A DNA stretch of 64,000 bases from Neiella holothuriorum (GTDB taxonomy: Bacteria; Pseudomonadota; Gammaproteobacteria; Enterobacterales; Neiellaceae), in NCBI RefSeq assembly GCF_019457915.1, contig NZ_JAHZSS010000001.1, positions 345,772 to 409,771 of the forward strand, in the 5' to 3' direction. The notes beneath the pieces are model-generated. The model saw only the letters and a list, made by a program, of their open reading frames with translations, made no database searches and was not told the origin of the DNA. Positions 1 to 9,778 of this stretch are shown here, one piece after another. A program made the translations under genes and the position numbers. Every line of letters starts with the position of its first letter. Positions within the stretch are counted from its first letter, which is position 1.

Positions 1-1
1 A

Positions 2-637
2 GGTGATTCTGCTGGTGGTTCGGCCAAGCAAGCACGTGATCGCGAGTTTCAAGCCATCATGCCGCTGCGCGGAAAAATTTTGAATACTTGGGAAGTGGAA
101 TCTGAACAGATTTTAGCTTCGCAGGAAGTGCACGACATTGCCATTGCGCTTGGCATTGATCCAAACTCCGTCGACTTAAGTGGGTTGCGATACGGCAAAA
201 TTTGTATCCTAGCCGATGCCGATTCCGACGGATTGCACATTGCCACCTTGCTATGCGCGCTGTTTATGCGGCATTTCAAATCATTGGTGGAGCAGGGCCA
301 TGTGTACGTTGCCATGCCACCGCTTTATCGTATTGATATCGGTAAAGATGTTTATTACGCGTTGGATGAATCAGAGCGTGAAGGCATCTTAGATCGCATT
401 GCCGCCGAGAAGAAAAGGGGCAAAGTGAATGTGCAGCGCTTCAAAGGCTTGGGTGAAATGAACCCGCTACAGCTGCGCGAAACAACTATGGATCCGAATA
501 CCCGTCGTTTAGTGCAGTTAACAATTGATGAGCTGCAATACACAGAAGAGCTGATGGACATGCTGTTAGCGAAAAAGCGCTCGGGTGATCGTAAAGAATG
601 GTTAGAAACCAAAGGCAACCTAGCCAGTATCGACTAA
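2..637 (+). CDS. parE: DNA topoisomerase IV subunit B, C-terminal part (cut by window edge)
   Basis: ParE is the ATPase subunit of topoisomerase IV, which decatenates sister chromosomes together with ParC. About 211 C-terminal residues of an expected ~630 are present because the gene runs off the left edge; it is not a pseudogene. The open frame begins at base 2 inside the TOPRIM domain with GDSAGGSAKQARDRE, and continues through MPLRGKILNTWE and the metal-binding DADSDG motif. The C-terminal FKGLGEMNP stretch is typical of type II topoisomerase B subunits. The very close fit to ParE rather than GyrB, and parC 81 bases downstream, settle the identity. Confidence 0.97.
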   Translation, partial: GDSAGGSAKQARDREFQAIMPLRGKILNTWEVESEQILASQEVHDIAIALGIDPNSVDLSGLRYGKICILADADSDGLHIATLLCALFMRHFKSLVEQGHVYVAMPPLYRIDIGKDVYYALDESEREGILDRIAAEKKRGKVNVQRFKGLGEMNPLQLRETTMDPNTRRLVQLTIDELQYTEELMDMLLAKKRSGDRKEWLETKGNLASID

Positions 638-718
638 CCGAAGAATAAGATGGGGTGGTGATTTCAGTGTTGTTGCTGGCACCACAACCTAATAATAAGC
701 TAACGACGAAATACAACT

Positions 719-3013
719 ATGACTGATGATGCAGCCGACCTAAGTCTGGAAGGCGTCGAACGATTGCCACTGCACAGCTTTACTGAGCAGGCTTACCTGA
801 ATTACTCCATGTACGTCATCATGGATCGCGCTTTGCCGCATATTGGTGACGGCCTCAAGCCCGTGCAACGGCGCATTGTTTACGCCATGTCCGAACTGGG
901 CTTGTCGGCTGCGGCTAAATACAAAAAGTCAGCTCGTACCGTCGGTGACGTACTGGGTAAGTATCATCCGCATGGCGATAGCGCTTGTTATGAAGCCATG
1001 GTGTTAATGGCGCAGCCATTTTCCTATCGCTACCCGTTGGTCGATGGTCAGGGCAACTGGGGTGCGCCGGATGATCCAAAATCATTCGCCGCGATGCGTT
1101 ACACCGAGTCGAAATTAACTCGCTTTAGTGAAGTACTGTTAGGTGAACTAGGGCAGGGGACTGTTGATTGGGTCCCAAACTTTGACGGCACGATGAAGGA
1201 GCCGTCGGTATTACCTGCACGTTTGCCGCATATTCTGCTCAACGGCGTAACGGGTATTGCGGTCGGCATGGCAACCGATATTCCACCGCATAACGTGCGT
1301 GAATTGGTCGCGGCTTGTGTTCATCTGCTGGACAATCCCAAAGCCACCGTTGAAGAACTGATGACGTTTGTGCAAGGGCCAGATTACCCCACCGAAGCTG
1401 AAATCATCACGCCTAAACAAGACTTATTGTCGATTTACGAAAAAGGCCGAGGCAGTGTCCGCATGCGTGCGGTATGGAGCCGTGAAGATGGCGACATAGT
1501 GATTACAGCCCTGCCGCATCAAGCATCAGGCGGCAAAGTCTTAGAGCAAATTGCCGGTCAAATGCAGGCCAAAAAGCTGAGTATGGTGGCCGATCTGCGT
1601 GACGAATCTGATCACGAAAACCCGACCCGCTTGGTGATTATTCCGCGCTCTAATCGAGTTGATTGTGAGCAGCTGATGCAGCACTTATTTGCCTCGACCG
1701 ACTTAGAGAAAACCTACCGGGTTAACGTCAATATGTTAGGGCTTGATGGCCGCCCTCAAGTTAAGGCTCTCAACAAATTACTAAACGAGTGGTTGGTGTA
1801 TCGCAAAGACACCATCGTTCGTCGATTGCAGTACCGCCTTGATAAAGTGCTCGATCGCTTGCATGTATTGGAAGGCCTGTTAGTTGCGTTCCTCAACATC
1901 GATGAAGTGATTCAAATCATTCGCACCGAAGAAGACGCCAAGGCAGCATTAATTGCCCGCTTCGGCATTTCTGAGCGGCAAGCAGAAGCGATTTTAGATC
2001 TCAAATTGCGCCACTTGGCCAAGCTTGAAGAAATGAAGATTCGCGGCGAACAGTCCGAGCTGGATGCCGAGCGCCAGAAGCTTGAGCAATTGTTGTCATC
2101 CGATCGTCGTTTAAAAACACTAATGAAAAAAGAGCTGCAAGCGGATGCAGAAAAATATGGTGATGATCGCCGTAGCCCGATTGTCGAACGCTCTGAAGCC
2201 AAGGCCCTCACCGAAAAAGACTTATTACCCTCGGAAGCCATTACCGTTGTGTTGTCGCAAAAGGGCTGGGCACGTGCCGCGAAAGGCCATCACATTGACG
2301 CCCAGAACCTAAGCTACAAATCAGGAGATGCTTATCAGGGCAGCGCTGAAGGGCGCAGTAATCAGCCAGCAGTGTTTCTTGATTCCTCTGGCCGTAGTTT
2401 CTCAACTGACGCTCATACGTTACCGTCTGCTCGCTCGCAGGGGGAACCCATGACCGGCCGGTTCAGTTTGGTTGCCGGCGAGACCCTCGATTATGTATTG
2501 ATGGGGACTGACGATCAGAAGTACCTAATTAGCTCTGATGCGGGTTATGGCTTCGTTTGTAAATATGAAAATCTACTGAGCCGACAGAAAGCTGGTAAGG
2601 CATTACTCAACAAACCCGCTGGCGCCAAAGTGTTTGAACCTAAGCTGGTGCCTTCGGATGATGTCTTGGTAGTGACAGTAACAACCGAAGGGCGCATGTT
2701 GGTATTTCCAATTGATCAATTACCGGAACTAGGTAAAGGCAAAGGCAACAAGATCATTCAGGTACCGCCTGCACGTGTTCAAAGCCGCGAAGAATACGTT
2801 AAGCAAATTGCCTTGGTACCACCGGGATTATCGGTGGTGCTAAAAGCGGGTAAACGTAAACTGACGCTAAAACCATCAGATTTAGAGCACTACAAAGGTG
2901 ATCGCGGACGCCGCGGTAACAAACTACCGCGAGGCTTGCAGCGGGTTGAAGAAATCCTCATAGAACAGCCTGAAGTTGCAGAGGCGCCAACCACCGAATC
3001 GGATGGCGATTAA
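719..3013 (+). CDS. parC: DNA topoisomerase IV subunit A
   Basis: ParC is the DNA-cleaving and rejoining subunit of topoisomerase IV. The 764-residue length fits the family (~750). The winged-helix catalytic domain carries the active-site tyrosine in AAMRYTE (Tyr128). The quinolone-resistance region reads [12 protein letters not shown], with Ser88 and Glu92 at the positions equivalent to E. coli Ser80 and Glu84, so no classical resistance substitution is seen. A coiled-coil region (~residues 430-500) is followed by beta-pinwheel repeats up to the end. It follows parE after 81 bases with no terminator between them, so the pair is probably co-transcribed. No strong Shine-Dalgarno precedes the ATG. 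Confidence 0.97.
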   Translation: MTDDAADLSLEGVERLPLHSFTEQAYLNYSMYVIMDRALPHIGDGLKPVQRRIVYAMSELGLSAAAKYKKSARTVGDVLGKYHPHGDSACYEAMVLMAQPFSYRYPLVDGQGNWGAPDDPKSFAAMRYTESKLTRFSEVLLGELGQGTVDWVPNFDGTMKEPSVLPARLPHILLNGVTGIAVGMATDIPPHNVRELVAACVHLLDNPKATVEELMTFVQGPDYPTEAEIITPKQDLLSIYEKGRGSVRMRAVWSREDGDIVITALPHQASGGKVLEQIAGQMQAKKLSMVADLRDESDHENPTRLVIIPRSNRVDCEQLMQHLFASTDLEKTYRVNVNMLGLDGRPQVKALNKLLNEWLVYRKDTIVRRLQYRLDKVLDRLHVLEGLLVAFLNIDEVIQIIRTEEDAKAALIARFGISERQAEAILDLKLRHLAKLEEMKIRGEQSELDAERQKLEQLLSSDRRLKTLMKKELQADAEKYGDDRRSPIVERSEAKALTEKDLLPSEAITVVLSQKGWARAAKGHHIDAQNLSYKSGDAYQGSAEGRSNQPAVFLDSSGRSFSTDAHTLPSARSQGEPMTGRFSLVAGETLDYVLMGTDDQKYLISSDAGYGFVCKYENLLSRQKAGKALLNKPAGAKVFEPKLVPSDDVLVVTVTTEGRMLVFPIDQLPELGKGKGNKIIQVPPARVQSREEYVKQIALVPPGLSVVLKAGKRKLTLKPSDLEHYKGDRGRRGNKLPRGLQRVEEILIEQPEVAEAPTTESDGD

Positions 3014-3037
3014 CGATTAAACTGCCAGTGGAAACTA

Positions 3038-3065
3038 AATCAGCCAGCAGTTTTGCTGGCTGATT
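3038..3065 (+). terminator. Hairpin after parC
   Basis: A perfect 12-bp inverted repeat (arms 3038-3049 and 3054-3065, 4-base loop) lies 25 bases after the parC stop. It is followed by a short T-rich stretch (TTGTGT). This is probably the terminator of the parE-parC unit. Confidence 0.75.
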
Positions 3066-3144
3066 TGTGTCGGCTCTTGTGATGACAGTGGACTGTCGAA
3101 GTTGAGCGGCTATACTGCCGCGACTGATTTGCTGAGGCATGTTT

Positions 3145-3861
3145 ATGCTATACCTGATTCGAGTTGTACTGAGTGTAGGTTTATTGCTCGTGGCTGCATT
3201 GCCCTTGCTGCTGCTGTGCTTGGCTCGACCGTTTCATAGAAATGCCGTCTACTGGGTTTCTCGGCCATTCATGTGGCTCAGCCCATTGCTTGGATTTCGC
3301 ATTAAACTGAGCGGCAAGCAACACCTTGACGATCTGGGCCCTTGCGTCTTGGTATGTAATCACCAAAGTACGTTAGATCTGGTTGTCTGCCCCGCGCCAA
3401 TGCCCCGAAATACCGTCACCATTGGCAAAAAGAGCCTAGTCTGGCTACCCGTTTTCGGCTTGTTTTACTGGCTGAGCGGCAACATCTTAATTGACCGAAA
3501 ACACTCGGGTCGGGCGAACGATACCTTGCGTCAAGCCGCCAACGAGATGGCATCAAAACAGCTCAGCGTGTGGATGTTTCCAGAAGGCACTCGCAGCTAT
3601 GGTCGAGGCTTATTGCCGTTCAAGACGGGCGCTTTTCGCTTAGCCAAATTGGCCAAGGTTCCGATTGTGCCGGTGTGCGTGGCCGATACCGCGGCGTTAG
3701 TGAAGCTAGGGCGCTTCAACAATGGCCAAGTGCCAGTAAAAATTTTGCCACCACGATTATTAACTAAAGATGATGATGTGCGTCAGGTTGCTGACGAGCT
3801 TCACCAAACAATGACTGCTACAATTGCCGAGCTCACTGAGCAGGCTAAACGCAGCGCTTAA
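3145..3861 (+). CDS. plsC: 1-acyl-sn-glycerol-3-phosphate acyltransferase
   Basis: PlsC acylates lysophosphatidic acid to phosphatidic acid at the inner membrane during phospholipid synthesis. The N-terminal ~25 residues are a hydrophobic membrane segment. The HX4D catalytic motif appears as NHQSTLD, and the substrate-binding motif as FPEGTRS. The length of 238 residues matches E. coli PlsC (245). The start at 3145 is preferred to an in-frame ATG at 3139, because GAGG (3134-3137) sits 7 bases before the former and only one base before the latter. It lies downstream of the parC terminator and 25 bases before rraB. Confidence 0.92.
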   Translation: MLYLIRVVLSVGLLLVAALPLLLLCLARPFHRNAVYWVSRPFMWLSPLLGFRIKLSGKQHLDDLGPCVLVCNHQSTLDLVVCPAPMPRNTVTIGKKSLVWLPVFGLFYWLSGNILIDRKHSGRANDTLRQAANEMASKQLSVWMFPEGTRSYGRGLLPFKTGAFRLAKLAKVPIVPVCVADTAALVKLGRFNNGQVPVKILPPRLLTKDDDVRQVADELHQTMTATIAELTEQAKRSA

Positions 3862-3886
3862 ACCGACTAACTGTCAAAGGATCATC

Positions 3887-4273
3887 ATGGATCAAGAACT
3901 CGAATCCCTCAAAGAATTCAATCGCGAAATTCGCCAAGCATTGATTGACGATGGCAGCGACCCAGATGGTTTGTATGTGATTGAACACCACTTTTCAGCC
4001 GAAGACTTTTCGGTGCTAGAGACGGCCGCCATGGCTGCGTTTAAAGCGGGCTTTGAAGTGACCGATGCCGAACAGATTGAAGATGACGAAGGCCAAAGTG
4101 TCTTTAGTTTTGATTTGGTCACTGAGCAGCCACTGGAACTACAAGTGCTCGATGATGAATGCGAAGCCATGCTAGCTAATGCTGAAAAATGGGGCATCTA
4201 TTACGATGGCTGGGGCACCTATTTTGTGGATCCCGACGCCGCCGAAGAACAAATTGTTCACGACGAAGAATAA
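3887..4273 (+). CDS. rraB: Ribonuclease E inhibitor RraB
   Basis: RraB binds RNase E and alters degradosome composition and RNA decay. The 128-residue acidic protein has the family features: an N-terminal helix (MDQELESLKEFNREIR), an HHF strand, a very acidic centre and the closing WGIYYDGWGTYFVD segment. An AAAGG sequence 7 bases before the ATG at 3887 supports this start over longer in-frame versions that overlap plsC. It is probably co-transcribed with plsC. The assignment rests on family resemblance and length (E. coli ~138 residues). Confidence 0.85.
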   Translation: MDQELESLKEFNREIRQALIDDGSDPDGLYVIEHHFSAEDFSVLETAAMAAFKAGFEVTDAEQIEDDEGQSVFSFDLVTEQPLELQVLDDECEAMLANAEKWGIYYDGWGTYFVDPDAAEEQIVHDEE

Positions 4274-4282
4274 CCTTTTGTG

Positions 4283-4306
4283 ACTGGCTCGTGAGCGCGA
4301 GCCAGT
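4283..4306 (+). terminator. Hairpin after rraB
   Basis: Nine-base perfect arms (4283-4291 and 4298-4306, loop TGAGCG) lie just after the rraB stop. The T-run is weak (CCTTCGCT), so this may be a processing or 3'-stabilising hairpin instead of an efficient intrinsic terminator. Confidence 0.55.
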
Positions 4307-4473
4307 CCTTCGCTGCACTCTCTTCTTAGCCCTATTCATGGGTTAACACTCGTCATGCTTTTGCCATATTTCGTCGTTATCCTAACGAAGGACTTCATTC
4401 AGCGATACGGCTGTTTGACCGTTAGGGATATGTCCGCTCGATTGTAGCGGCGAATTTGGAAGAGATTTTTTCG

Positions 4474-4725
4474 ATGAGACTTTATGTAGGTAATTTGTCG
4501 TATCAGTTAACCGACGATGGGTTGAACGACGCCTTCGCGCCATTCGGCGATGTGGTGTCAGCCAATATTGTTATGGATCGCGAAAGCAACCGCTCGAAAG
4601 GCTTCGGTTTTGTTGACATGCAAGACGACACTGCGGCGCAAGCTGCTATTGAAGCTCTGAACGGTCAGCCACTCGCCGGCCGCAACTTAGTAGTGAACAA
4701 GGCTCGCCCTCGCACCGCGCGATAG
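4474..4725 (+). CDS. Small RRM-type RNA-binding protein
   Basis: A single RNA-recognition-motif protein of 83 residues. RNP2 is LYVGNL near the N-terminus and RNP1 is KGFGFVDM around residues 43-50, with the usual beta-alpha-beta spacing. The C-terminus is basic (NKARPRTAR). Proteins of this size are common single-domain RNA binders in proteobacteria and cyanobacteria and are often linked to cold or stress responses; that role is not shown here. The start at 4474 is chosen because GGAAGAG (4458-4464) lies 9 bases upstream; an in-frame ATG at 4456 would precede that site. It has its own intergenic regions on both sides and appears monocistronic. Confidence 0.88.
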   Translation: MRLYVGNLSYQLTDDGLNDAFAPFGDVVSANIVMDRESNRSKGFGFVDMQDDTAAQAAIEALNGQPLAGRNLVVNKARPRTAR

Positions 4726-4749
4726 TGAACGCACCTTGCGATTGCCTTT

Positions 4750-4768
4750 AGGCAGGTTAAGCCTGCCT
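4750..4768 (+). terminator. Hairpin after the RRM gene
   Basis: Arms AGGCAGG (4750-4756) and CCTGCCT (4762-4768) with a 5-base loop, about 25 bases after the stop. The following T-richness is weak, so efficiency is uncertain. Confidence 0.5.
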
Positions 4769-4896
4769 GTGACTCCCTTCTTGTTGAAATATTTTAGCCT
4801 ACCGATGTTGGTCTTTACCGTGCAACTGCTGGCACGAAGCAGCTAATAGCATTACTATACGCGCATTCATTGGCCCCGCTTAAAGGCTGCTTAATC

Positions 4897-5559
4897 ATGC
4901 TGTTATCCCATAAGCATCAATTCTTATTTGTTCACATCGCCAAAACGGGTGGCACCAGCGTGCGGACGGCGTTGTCTAAATATCGCTGGGGGCACAAATA
5001 TTCATTGCCGCAGTTTGTTTGTAGCAAACTGAGCAGCTTCACTGGTCATCGCATTGGTGCCAAGTTCCCACGTCACTCAAAAGTGATTGCAGCAAAAGAA
5101 ATGTTGCCGGATGAGTATTTTGAAGGCTTATTTAAGTTTGTGTTTGTCCGCAATCCATGGGATTTGCAGGTGAGTTCATTTCACCACATTAAACGTGAAC
5201 GGCCTCAAGTGATGCAAGGGCATGACGATTTCGAAAGCTTTCTAAAGTGGAAGTTTGATCCTGAACGGCCATACCAATACCACATTGATACTTCATTGGA
5301 GTTTCAGTCTGATTATGTGGTCGATTTACATGGCAATGTTATCGTTGATTTTATTGGCCATTACGAATCACTTCAGGAAGACTTTGATCAAGCTTGTGAC
5401 AAGATAGGCATTGAACGCATTGCATTACCACACAAGCGTAAAGCGACGGATCGTTCGACCTATCACAGCTACTACACCGATGAGACCGCCGAGCTAGTGG
5501 CTAATTACTTTAAACGAGACATTGAGATCTTGAATTACAAGTTTGATGATAAGGCATAA
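4897..5559 (+). CDS. Sulfotransferase family 2-like protein
   Basis: Predicted PAPS-dependent sulfotransferase, transferring sulfate probably to a glycan or other hydroxylated acceptor. The N-terminal HIAKTGGTSVR matches the 5'-phosphosulfate-binding loop (family form IPKTGGTS). FVFVRNPWDLQVSSF matches the 3'-phosphate-binding motif with its Arg and Ser. The length of 220 residues is normal for bacterial members. The start at 4897 is chosen over an upstream TTG at 4870 because AAAGG lies 11 bases before it. No cell-surface polysaccharide cluster surrounds it, so the acceptor cannot be inferred. It stands alone and ends in a strong bidirectional terminator. Confidence 0.75.
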   Translation: MLLSHKHQFLFVHIAKTGGTSVRTALSKYRWGHKYSLPQFVCSKLSSFTGHRIGAKFPRHSKVIAAKEMLPDEYFEGLFKFVFVRNPWDLQVSSFHHIKRERPQVMQGHDDFESFLKWKFDPERPYQYHIDTSLEFQSDYVVDLHGNVIVDFIGHYESLQEDFDQACDKIGIERIALPHKRKATDRSTYHSYYTDETAELVANYFKRDIEILNYKFDDKA

Positions 5560-5580
5560 AACGCTAATCATGAGCGAATA

Positions 5581-5606
5581 AAAAAAGGGGCTTTCGCCCC
5601 TTTTTT
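5581..5606. terminator. Bidirectional intrinsic terminator
   Basis: Perfect 11-bp stem (5581-5591 with 5596-5606, loop TTTC), with an A-run on one flank and a T-run on the other. It lies between two converging genes, the sulfotransferase (+) and ald (-), and can terminate both. Confidence 0.92.
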
Positions 5607-5622
5607 GTATCTGAAAGTCTAA

Positions 5623-6738
5623 TTATGCGAGCGCAACGCTTGGTGTGACATAATCAAAGTTCAGTGCTTCGGCCACCGATTCACAAGTGATTTGGCCTTT
5701 GTAGACATTCAAGCCATTGAGCAGATGTTGGTTGTCTGCCAAGGCTTTCTTATAGCCTTTGTTTGCCAACTGAATGATGAAAGGCAGCGTGGCATTGTTG
5801 AGCGCAAAGGTACTGGTCAACGGCACCGCACCTGGCATGTTAGCCACGCAGTAGTGAACAACATCATCAACGATATAAGTTGGCTCATCATGGGTCGTTG
5901 GGGTCGAGGTTTCGAAACAACCGCCTTGGTCAATCGCAACATCAACAACAGCAGAACCTGGCTTCATGCGCTTGATCATGTCAGCCGTCACCAATTTCGG
6001 TGCTGCAGCACCTGGAATCAGTACACCGCCAATCACTAAGTCCGCGTCTAGGACATTCTGATCGATGGCATCAGCAGTTGAGAACGCGGTTTTTACTTGG
6101 CTTCCAAATTGCGCATTCATTCGACGTAATACATCAATGTTGCGATCGAGAATGGTGACATCTGCGCCCATACCAATGGCCATTTGAGCGGCATTCGCGC
6201 CCACCATGCCACCACCAATAATGGCGACTTTGGCTGGTGCTACGCCGGGTACACCACCGAGCAGCATACCGCGACCCGCTTGTGATTTTTCTAGCGCTTG
6301 TGCGCCAGCTTGAATCGACATCCGGCCAGCAACTTCTGACATTGGAGCCAGTAACGGAAGACCGCCACGATCGTCAGTCACGGTTTCGTAAGCAATACAA
6401 ATCGCTTTCGATTTAATCAGATCTTCGGTTTGCGGCAGATCGGGTGCCAAATGCAGGTAAGTGAATAGAATCTGGCTGTCACGCAGCATGGCGCGTTCAA
6501 CCGCTTGTGGCTCTTTCACTTTTACAATCATGTCGGCTTTGGCAAAAATGCTCGCTGCATCAGCGGCTATGGTCGCGCCAGCATTGATGTAGTCTTGATC
6601 GGTAAAACCAATGCCATTAGCGGCGTTGTGCTCAACCATCACATCGTGGCCCTGTTGGGTCAATTCACGAACGCTGGCAGGTGTCATTCCTACGCGATAT
6701 TCGTGGTTTTTAATCTCTTTAGGTACACCGATTAACAT
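5623..6738 (-). CDS. ald: Alanine dehydrogenase
   Basis: Ald interconverts L-alanine and pyruvate plus ammonia with NAD(H) in the cytosol. The 371 residues match the family length. The N-terminal substrate domain carries the catalytic lysine in KVKEPQ and histidine in YLHLAPD. The Rossmann domain has the [10 protein letters not shown] glycine motif, and the [10 protein letters not shown] segment holds the conserved aspartate. The ATG at 6738 is chosen over an in-frame GTG at 6744 because AGGAG lies 5-6 bases upstream. It is monocistronic. With eutBC just beyond, it could handle ammonia released in amine catabolism, but nothing in the sequence shows a shared transcript. Confidence 0.95.
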   Translation of the reverse strand: MLIGVPKEIKNHEYRVGMTPASVRELTQQGHDVMVEHNAANGIGFTDQDYINAGATIAADAASIFAKADMIVKVKEPQAVERAMLRDSQILFTYLHLAPDLPQTEDLIKSKAICIAYETVTDDRGGLPLLAPMSEVAGRMSIQAGAQALEKSQAGRGMLLGGVPGVAPAKVAIIGGGMVGANAAQMAIGMGADVTILDRNIDVLRRMNAQFGSQVKTAFSTADAIDQNVLDADLVIGGVLIPGAAAPKLVTADMIKRMKPGSAVVDVAIDQGGCFETSTPTTHDEPTYIVDDVVHYCVANMPGAVPLTSTFALNNATLPFIIQLANKGYKKALADNQHLLNGLNVYKGQITCESVAEALNFDYVTPSVALA

Positions 6739-7016
6739 GATCACTCCTTTATAAATTGATGCCTAGTCACGAAAGGAAGTATAAGTTCGTTTTTGTAGTG
6801 TTTGTGACTGAACTTGCTGTTAATTGTTGGTTGAAATTTTGTTTTGTCTAATCAAAAAAGAATAATCTATGGTTATTTTGTTGCAGGGTTGGCTAAATGA
6901 CTAGAGTGATTGATGATTTTCAGCCGTGTTGAATCGTGGGCTTTAGCGACACAGGCCAACCCCAATTGAACTGCATACTTCTGGCGTAGTTTAGAAGTTG
7001 TGTCGGGCTTATTGTT

Positions 7017-7823
7017 TTAGTTAGAAGAGGGGAGTAAAAAGTTTTGCCCTAAACGATGTTGCTCAACTTCTGTTTCATCTTTCAAATCAACGCCGGTATA
7101 GGCTCTGCTTAGGGCTTGGTCAATTAAATACAGTAGCCGGGTGGTTGCGTCTTCCGAACTTAGTCCACCTTCTCGGATATTGGACAAACAATTGCGTTTT
7201 GAATCAGCAGTGCCGACTTGTGGTTGATAGGTCAAATAAACGCCCATGCTATCGGGCGAACTGAGGCCTGGCCGCTCCCCCACCAAAATAAGTACTAACT
7301 TCGCCTGTAACGATTCTCCTATGGCATCGGCAACCGCAACCCGACCTTGTTTGACCATGCAAAGTGGTGCAATCGATAACTGACGGGCAGCTAAAGCGGG
7401 TAAGAGTTGCGCAAGTAGGGGGCTGGCATTTTTGTCGATCGCTAATGAGGACAGCCCTTCAGTAATCACAATAGCAATATCGTAGCCCTGCTTTGAGCCC
7501 TCGCTGAAATCTGCAACCGCTTTGAGCGACTGTTCGCTGAGAAGCCGACCCAGATCGGGCCGCTGTAAGTAGCAAGCGCGGTCTGATGCTTGGCTTTCTA
7601 ACGTTAGAATGGGTAAACGAAATACACTTAGCTGTTGCTGCAATAGCTCATAATCAAGAGGCAAGTGAACGGCATCGCGCGCCTTGGCATGAGCCAATTG
7701 AAATTCCAAATGCGCTTGCGTGGGCAAGCTGTCGCCAACCCGGCCAAGAGCAATGCGAGCGTCGGTATAACGGCGCAATTTTTGCCAGGGATTGTGTTGC
7801 ACAATAGCAGGCTTATCTGACAT
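7017..7823 (-). CDS. eutC: Ethanolamine ammonia-lyase small subunit
   Basis: EutC is the light chain of adenosylcobalamin-dependent ethanolamine ammonia-lyase, which splits ethanolamine into acetaldehyde and ammonia. The diagnostic segment is VLILVGERPGLSSPDSMGVY, followed by the cobalamin-proximal TYQPQVGTADSKRNCLSNIR region. The length of 268 residues is within the family range. Its ATG overlaps the eutB stop by one base (TGATG), implying translational coupling. The enzyme pair is complete, but no eutA reactivase, acetaldehyde dehydrogenase or microcompartment shell gene is seen in this window. Confidence 0.95.
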   Translation of the reverse strand: MSDKPAIVQHNPWQKLRRYTDARIALGRVGDSLPTQAHLEFQLAHAKARDAVHLPLDYELLQQQLSVFRLPILTLESQASDRACYLQRPDLGRLLSEQSLKAVADFSEGSKQGYDIAIVITEGLSSLAIDKNASPLLAQLLPALAARQLSIAPLCMVKQGRVAVADAIGESLQAKLVLILVGERPGLSSPDSMGVYLTYQPQVGTADSKRNCLSNIREGGLSSEDATTRLLYLIDQALSRAYTGVDLKDETEVEQHRLGQNFLLPSSN

Positions 7824-9223
7824 CAGTCGCCTCCAATTACATCGGTCAACTGGCTGGAAAAGGCCGGCGGCAGTTGATCGGTAACAGTCAACGCGCCGGA
7901 TTCATCAGCGATCTTCTGCTTCATCAGCCATTGCTCGAATTCAGGGGCGGCTTTTAACCCCAGCAATTGGCGAGCATAGCGAGCATCGTGAAACGAAGTG
8001 GTTTGGTAATTGAGCATGATGTCATCGGAGCCAGGGATCCCCATAATGAAATTCGCCCCAGCGGCCGCTAACTGGGTTAGCAGCATGTCCATGTCATCTT
8101 GATCAGCCTCTGCATGGTTGGTGTAGCAAATATCGCAGCCCATGGGCAGACCAAGTAGCTTGCCGCAGAAATGGTCTTCTAAGCCGGCTCGGATGATTTG
8201 TTTGCCATCGTATAAGTACTCTGGACCAATGAAACCAACCACTGTGTTGACTAACAATGGTTGGTAGCGGCGGGCAACCGCATAGGCGCGAGCCTCGCAG
8301 GTTTGCTGATCAACACCAAAATGAGCATTCGCGCTGAGTGCAGAGCCCTGACCGGTTTCAAAATACATACAATTGTTGCCAAGCGTGCCTCGATTAAGAC
8401 CTTTAACGGCATCCCACGCTTCATCTAATATGGCTAGATTCACGCCAAAGCCATCGTTGGCTTTCTCGGTGCCGGCAATGGATTGAAATACTAAATCCAC
8501 CGGAGCGCCTCGACCTATTGCCTCAATATGCGTGGTGACGTGGGTTAAAACGCAAGACTGGGTTGGGATTTGATAGTGCTGAATTATTTCGTCCAGCATC
8601 GACATTAGGCCGGTGACTGCTTGCAGATTATCCGTTGCTGGGTTGATTCCAATCACCGCATCACCACTGCCATAAAGCAATCCATCCAACACGCTGGCGG
8701 CAACGCCGGCTGGATCATCCGTCGGGTGATTGGGCTGGAGCCGTGTGGATAGGGTGCCGTTAAGGCCAATGGTGTTGCGAAATTTGGTCACCACATTGCA
8801 TTTACTGGCGACCAGAATCAGATCCTGCACACGCATGATTTTACTCACCGCAGCAGCCATCTCAGGGGTAACTGCGGGCGCGATAGCGGCTAACGTTGCC
8901 GCATCCGTCTGGTATTGCAGTAACCAGTTTCGAAAGTCGCCAACGGTGAGGTGGCTAATGGCAGCAAAAGCCTTGGCATCGTGCGAATCGATGATCAAAC
9001 GAGTCACTTCATCGCTTTCATAGGGGATAACGGGTTGTTGGAGAAAGGTTTTCAACGGTAAATCGGCGAGGGTGAGCTGTGCAGCGACACGCTCCTGCAT
9101 ATTACTGGCCGCCAGTCCGGCTAGTTGGTCGCCGCTGCGCAATGGTGAAGCTTTTGCCAATAAGGTTGCCAGGTCGTCAAACTTGTAGCGCTGGTAGCCT
9201 AAGGTCGTCCCAAATTGCGACAT
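7823..9223 (-). CDS. eutB: Ethanolamine ammonia-lyase large subunit
   Basis: EutB is the catalytic TIM-barrel chain of ethanolamine ammonia-lyase. Strong matches along its length include LRSGDQLAGLAA near the N-terminus, LQPNHPTDD, GDAVIGINPATD, the long NTVVGFIGPEYLY block and GCDICYTNHAEADQDD. The start at 9223 (MSQFGTTLGYQ) gives 466 residues and lines up with the E. coli N-terminus; an upstream in-frame codon at 9256 would add 11 unmatched residues. It is the first gene of a two-gene operon with eutC and is divergent from the TRAP transporter genes across a ~555-base control region. Confidence 0.95.
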   Translation of the reverse strand: MSQFGTTLGYQRYKFDDLATLLAKASPLRSGDQLAGLAASNMQERVAAQLTLADLPLKTFLQQPVIPYESDEVTRLIIDSHDAKAFAAISHLTVGDFRNWLLQYQTDAATLAAIAPAVTPEMAAAVSKIMRVQDLILVASKCNVVTKFRNTIGLNGTLSTRLQPNHPTDDPAGVAASVLDGLLYGSGDAVIGINPATDNLQAVTGLMSMLDEIIQHYQIPTQSCVLTHVTTHIEAIGRGAPVDLVFQSIAGTEKANDGFGVNLAILDEAWDAVKGLNRGTLGNNCMYFETGQGSALSANAHFGVDQQTCEARAYAVARRYQPLLVNTVVGFIGPEYLYDGKQIIRAGLEDHFCGKLLGLPMGCDICYTNHAEADQDDMDMLLTQLAAAGANFIMGIPGSDDIMLNYQTTSFHDARYARQLLGLKAAPEFEQWLMKQKIADESGALTVTDQLPPAFSSQLTDVIGGD

Positions 9224-9502
9224 GAAGTTTTCCCAATGTCGAAAAGTCACTGTCACTCGTCACAAGTGATTCGCCTAAGTGTTGAGGCAAGTTGTTAGTG
9301 GCTCAAACACAGATTAACTGTTGTAGCAAGGCTAGTGCCAAGGGCAGTGGCCATTCGTTTATTAGCTGCCCTGACTCATGAATTAGTTTGATGCAAGCTC
9401 GACCATCAACTGCACTGTCAACGAACTTCATCCGTAAGCGGTTGAATCTCATTAGAGTAGTTGCACCATTTGTGTGGTTATTCAGCACTGTATCTGTGCA
9501 GA

Positions 9503-9512
9503 TTGTATACAA
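9503..9512. promoter_or_regulatory. GntR-type operator candidate TTGTATACAA
   Basis: Perfect 10-base palindrome TTGTATACAA. Motifs of the form TNGTATACNA are bound by FCD-class GntR regulators, which often control TRAP transporter loci. No GntR gene lies in the window, so the regulator would be encoded elsewhere. Confidence 0.45.
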
Positions 9513-9653
9513 GTGCGCTTAAACAGAACATGCTCAAGAGCCTGAATGAGCGAACAGCGATAGCCGTTAAGTTGTTTAAAAATTCGCTCTAGCGTACTGA
9601 TTACTTCTATTTACCCCTTCATCTTAAGCGCTTTTAAAGCACTCCTTTAGGTC

Positions 9654-9669
9654 GCCAATAGCTATTGGC
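9654..9669. promoter_or_regulatory. Perfect 16-base palindrome upstream of the TRAP operon
   Basis: GCCAATAGCTATTGGC is its own reverse complement and lies 109 bases before the first TRAP gene. It could be an operator or a small hairpin; the sequence does not decide. Confidence 0.4.
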
Positions 9670-9778
9670 TCGGTTGTTGCTTTTCCTTTAATTCACAATG
9701 CGTTGTTGGTGCTAATCAAGGTGCCAATCGCTGACAATCGTGGCTATGCAACGACGCTCTTCACGAAAGGAAATTTGA

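Larger units (their letters stand above)
9224..9778. promoter_or_regulatory. Divergent control region between eutBC and the TRAP operon
   Basis: A 555-base stretch without a convincing gene. It holds two perfect palindromes, listed separately at 9503-9512 and 9654-9669, and presumably promoters firing in both directions. A 69-codon minus-strand frame at 9303-9512 has no clear ribosome-binding site or recognisable family and is not called. Confidence 0.5.

Noticed and set aside
2..637. Truncated parE as a possible pseudogene
   Set aside because: The frame is open to the window edge and begins within a perfect TOPRIM motif; truncation is due to the window.
719..3013. Quinolone resistance mutations in parC
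   Set aside because: Ser88 and Glu92 at the resistance positions are the wild-type residues.
5623..9223. ald and eutBC as one ethanolamine operon
   Set aside because: A ~280-base gap separates them and Ald has no required role in ethanolamine breakdown; proximity alone is not enough.
9303..9512. 69-codon minus-strand frame between eutB and the TRAP genes
   Set aside because: No good ribosome-binding site or recognisable domain, and it overlaps the TTGTATACAA palindrome; more likely regulatory DNA.
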